From CAYYHA01 sp964471535 (GTDB lineage Bacteria > Myxococcota > Myxococcia > SLRQ01): 10,974 nucleotides of DNA. Every line of letters begins with the position of its first letter. Within the stretch, counting starts at the first letter, position 1. Under the pieces are notes generated by a model. That model was not told the origin of the DNA. It saw nothing but the letters and a program-made list of their open reading frames with translations, and searched no databases. The position numbers and the translations under genes are program-made. Below, in pieces: positions 1-7,277 of this stretch. Location: NCBI GenBank assembly GCA_964471535.1, contig CAYYHA010000128.1, positions 1-10,974 on the forward strand, read 5' to 3'.

Positions 1-1485
1 GACGTAGATAGCGAAGCCCAGATCGCGATCCACCAGAATGCCCGTGAGCAGCGCCAGAACCGAGGCGAAGACGAGGGTGATCTCGCCAGGCAGAATCTGC
101 CGCACCAAGAGCACTGCGGCGCCAGCCGGCAACGCGAAACGCAGCAGGTCGGCGGAGACACCGGCGACGTGGTCGCTCAACGCATCGGTCACGACCAGAC
201 CCAAGCGCATCGCGAGGAGCGTCGAGAAGAGGAAGAGGACGAGGGTGAGCACGTCCTTCCGGCTCGGCCGGAAGCGCCACATGCCCCGCCGGGCAAACGC
301 GTAGAGGGAGAGCGCCGCGAGGAGGGCGAGCAGGGCGCCGCCGATGAAGACCTGCAGGCCGCTGCCACTGCGTGCTTGCGCGCGCAGGCCATCGAAGATG
401 AGCAGATGCCGGGGCTCGATGCGCTCTCCATCGCCGATGATCTTCTCGCCTCTCTGCACCTGGATCACGGTCGGTTTCACGCTGGCGGCGGCCGCCTCCT
501 GCCGAGCGACCGTCTCCTCCCGGTTGTAGGACAGATTCGGGCGGACGAGTCGGCGGGCGATCTGGGAAACCACAGAGACGACGTCGGGGCGCGCCTCGGG
601 AAGCTCTGCCGATGCTGCCTCGCTCAGCTCCGCGCGGATGGCCGGGAGGTCGAGCACCTCTGCATCGATGTCCTCCACCACACGCTCCTCGCCGCGGTCC
701 CGCGCGGGCACCGGCCGGATCACGATTCCTCGTCCTCGATCGGCCGCGAGGAGCTTGCGGTCGGGGACGATGGGCCGACGCATCGCATGACGAAGCAAAC
801 GGGCGACCGCTCGTTCGATGCGTGGCGCGAAGTTCTCCCGCGCCAAGAGATCGAAGGCCTCGTCGGAGACGACGACCTGCAGGATCTGCTGGAAGGCATC
901 CCGTTGCGCATCGAAGCGAACCCGCAGGGGATCGCGCGTTGCAAACGCCGCCTGCGCCAACGTGGCAGAGCGCGGGCCTCGCGTTGCTCTCAACGCCGAA
1001 GGAGCGGCGACGCCGGCCACACCGCCTGCGATGGCGCCGGTGACGGCGGCCTCGGCGACCGAGCCGTCCTCGCCCTGCCGCATGCGCCACTTTGCAGCGA
1101 CATTCTGCATCAGCCCAAAGGCCTCGTGCACCCGCTTGGCGATCTCGTCCGCAGCGCTGCGGTCGAAGTCGTAGACGGCCCGCACCCGCCTTCGCGCCTC
1201 TTCACGCTTGCGCTTCGTCGTCTCCTCGTCCGGGACCGTGAAGTCGGTGGGCGCCTTGATGTTGCGATCGACGAAGGTGCCCAGATCCTTCGCCTCGGGA
1301 TAGCTGTCGATGCCTCGCGCGGGCGTAAGCAGCCACGCGATGCCCACTGCGAGGAGCGTCAGCAGGATCGTATGGAAGGCGCGACCCGCGCGACCCTCCC
1401 CTTCTAGGAGCTGCTCCCACCGCTCACGGAGCGTGGTCCGCGCACGACTCGGGGGCGGCTTCTCGCCCTTTTCGCCATTCGTCAT
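1..1485 (-). CDS. 7TM-HD family membrane protein (PgpH/YqfF type), C-terminus beyond window
   Basis: The visible 495 codons carry no stop and run off the left edge. A basic N-terminus (residues 1-37) is followed by a first membrane helix (about 38-54). A long extracytoplasmic region (about 55-370) matches the 7TMR-HDED domain, including its typical end: NLSYNREETVARQEAA, then VKPTVIQVQRGEKIIGDGERI (about 317-356). At least four further hydrophobic segments follow (about 377-397, 412-430, 446-463, 468-486), the start of the seven-helix bundle. The catalytic HD domain, which in Listeria PgpH hydrolyses cyclic di-AMP, must lie outside the window, so enzymatic activity is family knowledge and not seen here. 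The ATG at 1485 has no clear Shine-Dalgarno, but I found no start codon in frame in the roughly 100 bases upstream and the hydrophobic helix position fits. Residues 140-190 are Ala/Gly-rich and may be a lineage insert. It lies downstream of phoH, as in many deltaproteobacterial and Gram-positive genomes, where ybeY usually comes next. Confidence 0.9.
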   Translation of the reverse strand, partial: MTNGEKGEKPPPSRARTTLRERWEQLLEGEGRAGRAFHTILLTLLAVGIAWLLTPARGIDSYPEAKDLGTFVDRNIKAPTDFTVPDEETTKRKREEARRRVRAVYDFDRSAADEIAKRVHEAFGLMQNVAAKWRMRQGEDGSVAEAAVTGAIAGGVAGVAAPSALRATRGPRSATLAQAAFATRDPLRVRFDAQRDAFQQILQVVVSDEAFDLLARENFAPRIERAVARLLRHAMRRPIVPDRKLLAADRGRGIVIRPVPARDRGEERVVEDIDAEVLDLPAIRAELSEAASAELPEARPDVVSVVSQIARRLVRPNLSYNREETVARQEAAAASVKPTVIQVQRGEKIIGDGERIEPRHLLIFDGLRAQARSGSGLQVFIGGALLALLAALSLYAFARRGMWRFRPSRKDVLTLVLFLFSTLLAMRLGLVVTDALSDHVAGVSADLLRFALPAGAAVLLVRQILPGEITLVFASVLALLTGILVDRDLGFAIYV

Positions 1486-1803
1486 GAGTGCTTGCCGTTT
1501 CCGACCTGCGGATCCGGCGTGCCATGCTTCAGTGCCAGTCGCCCAGCCTCTGAACTGCCTCTTTCGTGGCTGGTCCTGCCTTCGGTCTAGGATGCCTTCG
1601 GCGTGCGTTGCTCTTACGCTACCTCGCGGGCAGCGTGCGGTCGCGCTGCCATGCTGTGTCCTCGTCCTCCGAAGCCTGCCACCCCATCCTCTGCGGCGTG
1701 TGCCCTCTGTCGTCTTCGCGTCGCTCCCGGCTTGCGCAGCCCTGCCTACCGCGGACTTCGGCTCATGCGTCGATCGAGATCGTCCAAGAACCGCGCAACA
1801 AAT
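1486..1803. other. 318-base gap between phoH and the 7TM-HD gene
   Basis: I see no convincing gene here. Minus-strand frames give only peptides of about 10-25 residues (for example one ending at 1746), and the plus-strand open frames crossing it have no recognisable protein character. The plus strand is rich in pyrimidines. A weak minus-strand promoter-like pair (TTGAAT, 17 bases, GACGAT) sits just after the phoH stop. The gap is unexpectedly long, since genes on either side run the same way and the rest of the operon overlaps. It could hold an internal promoter, an RNA element or a decayed gene. Confidence 0.5.
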
Positions 1804-2823
1804 TCAACCCCGGTTCTGCAGCGGAGATTCGCTGCGCGTGCCGCCGGCACCTTCGCGGCCGCCCGTCTCCGCCGCCTCGTAGGCGCGGATCACCCGCTGA
1901 ACGAGGGGGTGACGCACGACATCCCGCTCGCTGAAATAGCAAAAAGCGATCCCTTCGACCCCCGAGAGGATGCGTTCCGCCGCTCGCAGCCCGCTCTCGA
2001 TCCCTCCAGGCAGGTCGATCTGCGTCACATCCCCGGTCACCACCGCTTTCGAGCCGAAGCCGAGACGGGTGAGGAACATCTTCATCTGCTCGTGGGTGGT
2101 GTTCTGTGCTTCGTCGAGGATCACGAACGCGTCGTTGAGCGTGCGGCCGCGCATGAAGGCGAGAGGCGCGACCTCGACCGTCCCGCGTTCGACCAGCTCG
2201 TGCGCACGCTCGGAGTCCATCATATCGTCGAGCGCATCGTAGAGCGGGCGCAGATAGGGATTGACCTTCTCCGCCAGGCCGCCGGGCAGGAATCCGAGCT
2301 TCTCGCCCGCCTCCACCGCCGGCCGGCATAGAACGATGCGCCGGTACCGCCGCTCGGCCAGACCCGCAACGGCCGCAGCCATGGCGAGGTAGGTCTTCCC
2401 GGTCCCCGCCGGACCGAAACCGAAGACGATGTCGTGGCGCCGGATCGCATCGACGTAGCGCTTTTGACCGAGCCCACGCGGTGAGACCGATCGCCCCTTC
2501 GGCGTGACGTGGACGGTATCGAAGAAGAGGTCGACGAGATGCGCATCCGGCGCCTCTTCGAGCACGCTCGCCGCGCGTGCGACGTCCTCCGGGTAGAGCG
2601 GATAGCCCCGTTCCACGAGGGCGTAGAGCTCCTGCAGCAAGTGGAGGGCCCGTGCCACCGCCTCCTCCGCCCCCGCCACGGTCAGGCGCGTGCCTCGGGT
2701 CCCGATGCGCACGCCGAGCCGTTCCTCCACGATGCGCAGGTGCTCACCCTGCGGGCCAGCGAGCGCTCGGAGGCGGTCGGGATCCTCGAAGGCGAGGCTC
2801 TGCGTCGGTCTCTCTTCGCGCAT
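1804..2823 (-). CDS. phoH: PhoH-family ATPase (YbeZ-like)
   Basis: A 339-residue cytoplasmic ATPase of the PhoH family, whose members act with YbeY-type endoribonucleases in RNA processing. The N-terminal part (about 15-75) resembles the KH-like region of this family (ILEERLGV-type segment, then an AEEAVARALHLL helix). The P-loop domain carries Walker A GPAGTGKT (137-144), the family segment RPAVEAGEKLGFLPG (167-181), Walker B VILDEAQN (234-241) and the sensor segment VVTGDVTQIDLP (261-272). Length and motif order are normal, so the enzyme looks intact. The last 20 or so residues are a Gly/Ser-rich tail without family character. Its ATG overlaps the stop of the DUF4388 gene by one base (TGATG), and no Shine-Dalgarno is visible upstream, so translation probably depends on coupling. 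The linked 7TM-HD gene downstream supports the assignment. Confidence 0.96.
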   Translation of the reverse strand: MREERPTQSLAFEDPDRLRALAGPQGEHLRIVEERLGVRIGTRGTRLTVAGAEEAVARALHLLQELYALVERGYPLYPEDVARAASVLEEAPDAHLVDLFFDTVHVTPKGRSVSPRGLGQKRYVDAIRRHDIVFGFGPAGTGKTYLAMAAAVAGLAERRYRRIVLCRPAVEAGEKLGFLPGGLAEKVNPYLRPLYDALDDMMDSERAHELVERGTVEVAPLAFMRGRTLNDAFVILDEAQNTTHEQMKMFLTRLGFGSKAVVTGDVTQIDLPGGIESGLRAAERILSGVEGIAFCYFSERDVVRHPLVQRVIRAYEAAETGGREGAGGTRSESPLQNRG

Positions 2824-3986
2824 CAGGGTAGGGGCCGGAGGAGCTCGTAGCCGTCGCCGTTGCGCTGGTACCAGTAGGGCGTCCCGTAGGGCCAGGAGAG
2901 CTCCGCCCGGTGCACGAGGCCGGCCTCCACCAGACGATCCAGGCGCTCTGGGTAGCTCCCCGTCTCCAGCCGGTAGACTTCGAGGGCCTGCTCGAGGCGA
3001 GCCAGCGCATTTCCGGCGAGGAGTTCCTCGCCCGTCCGTGGAACGTAGCGAGTCCCCAGCGGAGAACTCATGCGCACCGCCAGCAAGGCGAGGGTGGCCA
3101 TGACTGCGAGGACGAAGAGGCCGATCCCCGCCTGCACCGCGGTGCGCTTCACCGTGCGTACGAGATCCCGTTCCGAACCGGCGACGGGGCGGGTGGACTT
3201 GCCCTTGGGCTCGATCGCACGGAGGTATCCCTCCTCCACCAGATTCGCCAGCGCCTTGCAGGTTTCGAACTCGCCGAGGCGCGACCGATCGATGATGTCC
3301 CGGACCGTCACACCTTCTTCGGCGAGCTCGTAGACCCGCCGCTCCGCGGAGCTTGGGCCTCCGCCTTCCTCGTCGCCGCCGGAGAGCGCCGCGTCGAGGG
3401 CGCGATCCACGTCGTCACCCTCCTCGACGGCAGCCCTCCCCCCGGGCAGCGGCTTGAGCCGGTCGAAACTCATCTCGTACGAGGAGATGGTCCGGCGGAC
3501 CATGGGCCACTCGTCCACCATCCGGAAGCCCTCCATGAGGACGTTCTCACTGCGGATGGGGGTGATGGCCGAGGGGTCGTAGTCGACTTCCTGCTGTTCG
3601 AACTCGTAGGTCCCGTCCTTCCAATGGAAGAGCCGGTAGAGGGTCTCGGTGGTCTGGAGCTGGTACATCTCTCGGAAGGTGGGCCGGGAGACGAAGCCTT
3701 CCGCCACCAGGATGTCACCGAGCCGGCGCAGCGTCCGCTTCTGGATCTCGAGCGCCCGATCGAGCTGAGCCTCCGTGAGCAAACCCGCGCGCACCATCAT
3801 CGTCCCGAGCAGTTCCCGCCGCTCACGCGTCGCCGACTCGGCCTTCACGACGTTGCCATCGACGAAGTGCACGTGGACGCTCTGGTCCTTGTTCTTCAGG
3901 TGCAGAACCCCCGTCTTTCCCTGCTGCCCGATGAGCTGCAGGATGTCGGCGATCCCGAAGTCGGTGAGCGTCCCGGTCAGCGCCAT
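2823..3986 (-). CDS. DUF4388 (PATAN-like) protein with one TM helix and pseudopilin-like C-terminus
   Basis: A 387-residue protein of unknown exact role. Residues 1-135 begin MALTGTLTDFGIADILQLIG and include KTGVLHLKN, VHFVDGNVVKAE, a GTMMVRAGLLTEAQLDRAL helix pair and LYRLFHWKDGTYEFEQ; this is the DUF4388/PATAN pattern found in response regulators and gliding or pilus regulators of deltaproteobacteria. A Gly/Glu/Asp-rich linker (about 183-213) precedes a probable winged-helix-like segment (215-260, ELAEEGVTVRDIIDRSRLGEFETCKALANLVEEGYL). One membrane helix (about 284-306) follows. The tail (325-385, LARLEQALEVYRLETGSYPERLDRLVEAGLV, then WPYGTPYWYQRNGDGYEL) resembles the soluble part of GspG-type major pseudopilins. 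The ATG at 3986 is preceded by GGAGG (3995-3999) with 8 bases spacing, so the longer open frame upstream is rejected. It overlaps both neighbours through TGATG junctions. A membrane-anchored scaffold or regulator is inference. Confidence 0.85.
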   Translation of the reverse strand: MALTGTLTDFGIADILQLIGQQGKTGVLHLKNKDQSVHVHFVDGNVVKAESATRERRELLGTMMVRAGLLTEAQLDRALEIQKRTLRRLGDILVAEGFVSRPTFREMYQLQTTETLYRLFHWKDGTYEFEQQEVDYDPSAITPIRSENVLMEGFRMVDEWPMVRRTISSYEMSFDRLKPLPGGRAAVEEGDDVDRALDAALSGGDEEGGGPSSAERRVYELAEEGVTVRDIIDRSRLGEFETCKALANLVEEGYLRAIEPKGKSTRPVAGSERDLVRTVKRTAVQAGIGLFVLAVMATLALLAVRMSSPLGTRYVPRTGEELLAGNALARLEQALEVYRLETGSYPERLDRLVEAGLVHRAELSWPYGTPYWYQRNGDGYELLRPLP

Positions 3987-6349
3987 CAGGGGTTCCTCCG
4001 GAAGATGCCCCACTGCGCGAGGATGTAGGCGACGAGCCCGGCCCCTCCTCCAATCACCGCCCGTGCCAGAGGCAGACGCGCTCCCACCGTGAGGGGATCG
4101 GAGATGGGGCCGAAGTAGGCGGCGAAGGCAGCCGCCGCAGCCAGGAAGACGGTCAGCAGGAGAAAGCCGGCCACCGGCCGCCCGCTGGCCACCTGCCCCG
4201 CACCGGGAAGGACCAGCGAGAGCGCTGCCGCGATGCGATCCTTCAGCGCTTGATAGCGACGAATTCGGAGTTCCTTCTCGACCTTCACCTGCGGCGGAAC
4301 GGCGCCCCGCTTCTGGAACACGTTCACGCACTGGCCGCAGAGATGGCCGTGGCCCACATCCGGATCACAGCGGTGGCATACGGAACGCCCGCATTTGACA
4401 CACGTCTTCGAGGGTCTCAGCCGCCCGAAGACGAAACCGACGAGCAGCAACAGGGCGAGGCCCCCGGCCGGCACGAGCGGCGCGGCATCGGGTGGACCGA
4501 TGCTCGAGAGCCGCACGTCCACCAGCGCGCTGGCATCCTTTGCGCCCTCGGGCACCACGAGCGCCGGGGGGAAGGGAGTCGGAAGCGGGCAGCCGGCCAG
4601 GCCAACGTTCAGTTCGGATGCCTCATCCGGGTGGGCCGTCACCAGAGCACGGTCCAGCTCCCGCGCCCGCCGCCTCGCCTCCTGCCCCGGCTCGAGTTCT
4701 CCCATCCGGAAGTAGACCTTGGCCAGGTTGTGATAGGCCGGGGCGTGCTTCGGGTCCGCGGCGATGGCCGCCTTGAACGACTCCTTCGCCCCCGGCAGAT
4801 CGCCCCGCGCAAAGCGCACGATTCCGAGGCCGACGAGGCTCGGTGCGGCGCGTCCCTCCACCGAGAGCGCGCGCTGGAACATTGCCTCGGCCTCGTCCAA
4901 ACGGCCCGAGCGCAAATGCCAGTTTCCGAGCGCATGGAAGATCTGCCAGGGTACCTGCCCCTCGTGCGCCTTTGCCCAGGCTTCTAGGCGCCGAGCGGGT
5001 CCCTCTTGGCGCGCGGTGTTCTCGAGGAGCCACAGGTCCCCCGCCGGCGCGTTCCAGAAGCCAGCGACGGCCGCCACCTGGTCCAAGACCACCGGGGTGG
5101 CCGCGAAGATCCCCAGCGTGAGCGCAAGGACGACCCGGTCCCGCAGGCCCACATAGAGCCAGGCGGCAGCAGCGAGCACCACGACGCCGAAGGCGAGGCC
5201 CAGACCGAGCACGAAGGGTGCCACGAGCAGGGCAACGCCGAGCACCCCGGCCTGCAGCCGCGTGCTCCCGCGCGGCAGCAGGTGGTGTAGGTCGTGGAGG
5301 AAGGTGCGAAGCACCCGTCCCATCGTCACCAGCACGAAGACCACCCCTGCTGCGAGGAGACCGGTGAGGAGAATCAGGACGAGGTTGCCAGCCGCAGTGC
5401 GGCGCACCGGGTCGACGCTGAAGACCTGTTTCAAGCCGGCCCACACCTCGCCGGCCCAGGCCCCCACCTCACCGGGCGCCTGCGCAAGGCGGAGCCGGGC
5501 GAGTGCGAAGCGGGGCCCCGGCAGGTCGGGGGAGAGCCGGACTGCGAGCGCCGCTCGAGCGAGCGCCGCCTCACGGTCGAGCTCAGCCGTCTCGGCCGCT
5601 TCGCGCAGCAGGGCCCACGAGAGGTCGGGCACCTCGCGGATACCGAGCACCCGCCGCAGCCGCTCGATCTCGGCCTCGGCCGCCGCCACGCCGGCCCGAT
5701 CCATCTCGAGCAACCGCTCGCGACGGCGCGCCCACGCCGCATAGAGGTCGTTCACGCTCGCCTCGGGCAGGCGCACCTCCGAGACCATGGCCGGCGTCCC
5801 GGTGGCCTCCCCTGCCTCTTCGGCCGCAGCGGCATCTGCGCTGCCGCGGGCCAGGGCCCCCGCGCCCTCCTCGCCTGCGGCCTCCCCGGGGGCCGCGGGC
5901 GAAGCACCCTCCTCGCGCCCCCGGGTACCTGCTGCGTCGGGCGCACCTGCGGACTCCCCCCCGGCGGCCGGCGCAGGTGGCGTGGCCCCACCCTCCACCT
6001 CGGCCGCCGCCCCCCGCTTCAGTTCGGGGACCTCGGGCAGGGTCTCGATCGCCTCGCCCGGATGCGTCGGGGCCCCAGCCTGCTTGCCCTCGCTGCCTGG
6101 GGCGAGGATGCGCTCGGCGGCTCGTTCGTAGACGTCGTCACTCTCCTCCTCCTCGGCCGGCGGCACGTCGGCGAGGCTGGGCTCCGCCTCTTCGGCCTCG
6201 TCCTCTGCCTCTCCCCCGAGGACCTCCCCGTCTGCGGGCCGCTCCTTTCCCGTCGTCCCCGTCTCGGGGAGTTCGATGTCGAGGTCCTGTGCGTGCGCGG
6301 CGGTGGAGGCAGCCAGGAGCAGGGACAGAAGGAGAACCCGCGCGGTCAC
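3986..6349 (-). CDS. Secreted/membrane TPR protein with cysteine-knuckle motif
   Basis: A 787-residue envelope protein, no named family recognised. Counting from the GTG at 6349, residues 1-20 form a clean signal peptide ending AHA, before QDLD. Residues about 40-190 are a Glu/Ala/Gly/Pro-rich, probably disordered stretch. An alpha-helical segment (200-300) leads to several membrane helices (about 322-344, 366-402, 407-430). A TPR array (about 466-566) contains the canonical HALGNWHLRSGRLDEAEAMFQRAL and two further repeats. Another membrane helix (627-643) precedes six cysteines arranged CVKC, CHRC, CGQC (650, 653, 658, 661, 671, 674), a likely zinc site. The C-terminus has PGAGQVASGRPVAG (715-728) and two hydrophobic helices (about 723-744, 763-781). 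The upstream extension to 6451 would overlap the mazG start and spoil the signal peptide, so I chose GTG. No Shine-Dalgarno precedes it. It is the first gene of the operon with the DUF4388 gene and phoH; a scaffolding role is inference. Confidence 0.83.
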   Translation of the reverse strand: MTARVLLLSLLLAASTAAHAQDLDIELPETGTTGKERPADGEVLGGEAEDEAEEAEPSLADVPPAEEEESDDVYERAAERILAPGSEGKQAGAPTHPGEAIETLPEVPELKRGAAAEVEGGATPPAPAAGGESAGAPDAAGTRGREEGASPAAPGEAAGEEGAGALARGSADAAAAEEAGEATGTPAMVSEVRLPEASVNDLYAAWARRRERLLEMDRAGVAAAEAEIERLRRVLGIREVPDLSWALLREAAETAELDREAALARAALAVRLSPDLPGPRFALARLRLAQAPGEVGAWAGEVWAGLKQVFSVDPVRRTAAGNLVLILLTGLLAAGVVFVLVTMGRVLRTFLHDLHHLLPRGSTRLQAGVLGVALLVAPFVLGLGLAFGVVVLAAAAWLYVGLRDRVVLALTLGIFAATPVVLDQVAAVAGFWNAPAGDLWLLENTARQEGPARRLEAWAKAHEGQVPWQIFHALGNWHLRSGRLDEAEAMFQRALSVEGRAAPSLVGLGIVRFARGDLPGAKESFKAAIAADPKHAPAYHNLAKVYFRMGELEPGQEARRRARELDRALVTAHPDEASELNVGLAGCPLPTPFPPALVVPEGAKDASALVDVRLSSIGPPDAAPLVPAGGLALLLLVGFVFGRLRPSKTCVKCGRSVCHRCDPDVGHGHLCGQCVNVFQKRGAVPPQVKVEKELRIRRYQALKDRIAAALSLVLPGAGQVASGRPVAGFLLLTVFLAAAAAFAAYFGPISDPLTVGARLPLARAVIGGGAGLVAYILAQWGIFRRNP

Positions 6350-6449
6350 GGGCTGGACGATACCACAGGGTGGGAGGCATAAGGACCGCCTGCCCGGCGA
6401 CGCGGCGGCCGGTGGCCCCACCCACCTTTTCCTAGAGCACTTCGAAGCC
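6350..6449. promoter_or_regulatory. Divergent promoter region between the TPR operon and mazG
   Basis: This 100-base spacer must hold promoters for both directions, unless mazG is transcribed from within the TPR gene. On the minus strand, TATCGT (6357-6362) preceded by TG and one base looks like an extended -10, only 7 bases from the GTG start. On the plus strand, CATAAG (6378-6383) is a possible -10 without a good -35. Neither is strong. Neither flanking start has a clear Shine-Dalgarno. Confidence 0.4.
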
Positions 6450-7277
6450 ATGTCCTACGAACCTACAGAGGAGGAGCTCGCGCCTCACGAGGAGGCGGCG
6501 CGCGCCGTGCAGCGCCTCCTCGCACTGATGGCGCGGCTGCGCGCGCCGGGGGGCTGTCCATGGGACCGGGAGCAGACCCTCGAGTCGCTCCGTCCCTATC
6601 TCCTGGAGGAGACCTACGAGGTGCTCGAGGCCATCGACCGCGGCGACGCGGCGCACCACCTCGAGGAGCTGGGCGATCTCTTGCTGCAGATCGTCTTCCA
6701 GGCGGAGATCCGGCGGGAGTCAGGCGAGTGGACGCTCGCCGAGGTGGCGCGCGGGATCACCGACAAGCTCCACAGACGGCACCCCCACGTCTTCGGTGAT
6801 GCCGAGGCGGCCGATGCCTCGACGGCCTTCGAGAATTGGGAGCGCCAGAAGGCCAAGGAGAAGAAGGAGCGCAAGAGCGTCCTCGACGGCGTGCCCCGGG
6901 CGGCGCCGGCCCTGATGCGGGCGGAGCGGCTCACCGACAAGGCGGCGGCGGTGGGCTTCGACTGGCCCGATCCCATGGGGGCCCGCCGCAAGATCGACGA
7001 GGAACTCGCCGAGCTGGACGCGGCGGTCGCGGCGGAGGCACAGGAGCGCATCGAGGCGGAGCTGGGCGATCTCCTCTTTGCCGTGGTCAACTACGGGCGG
7101 AAGCTGGGGATCCACCCCGAGGACGCCCTCCGCGGCACCCTCGAGCGCTTCGAAGATCGCTTCCGGCACATCGAGCGGCGCCTTGCCGAGCAAGGTCGCT
7201 CCCCCAAGGAGGCGGGGCTCGAGGAGATGGACGCCCTCTGGGAGGAGGCCAAGGGCGGCGGGAGCGACGCGCGCTAG
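6450..7277 (+). CDS. mazG: MazG, nucleoside triphosphate pyrophosphohydrolase
   Basis: A 275-residue cytoplasmic all-alpha NTP pyrophosphohydrolase that converts NTPs to NMP and pyrophosphate, a nucleotide-pool house-cleaning role that in E. coli also lowers ppGpp under stress. Two MazG domains are visible. The first starts with the family signature GGCPWDREQTLESLRPYLLEE (34-54) and has the metal-binding EExxE (53-57) and ExxD (73-76, ELGD). The second has EELAE (184-188) and ELGD (204-207). Between them, ENWERQKAKEKKERKSVLDGVP (128-149) is the usual linker. Length is close to E. coli MazG (263), so it is full length. The ATG at 6450 starts just before the conserved region; upstream in-frame codons are within the divergent TPR gene signal region. 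No clear ribosome binding site is seen. Its TAG stop lies in a CTAG palindrome shared with the convergent peptidase gene. Confidence 0.97.
   Translation: MSYEPTEEELAPHEEAARAVQRLLALMARLRAPGGCPWDREQTLESLRPYLLEETYEVLEAIDRGDAAHHLEELGDLLLQIVFQAEIRRESGEWTLAEVARGITDKLHRRHPHVFGDAEAADASTAFENWERQKAKEKKERKSVLDGVPRAAPALMRAERLTDKAAAVGFDWPDPMGARRKIDEELAELDAAVAAEAQERIEAELGDLLFAVVNYGRKLGIHPEDALRGTLERFEDRFRHIERRLAEQGRSPKEAGLEEMDALWEEAKGGGSDAR

Noticed and set aside
169..1407. Long plus-strand open frame (412 residues)
   Set aside because: It is antisense to the 7TM-HD gene, is rich in Arg/His/Asp/Gly as expected of a high-GC shadow frame, and has no family motif.
2910..4028. Long plus-strand open frame (372 residues)
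   Set aside because: Antisense to the DUF4388 gene, whose protein has clear domains; the plus frame has only shadow-like composition.
3987..4331. N-terminal extension of the DUF4388 gene to an ATG at 4331
   Set aside because: The extra residues lack domain character and overlap the TPR gene; the ATG at 3986 has a strong GGAGG and begins the conserved domain.
5294..6382. Long plus-strand open frames (362 residues here, and a 310-residue one at 5503-6435)
   Set aside because: They lie opposite the low-complexity region of the TPR gene; Arg/Pro/Gly-rich without motifs.
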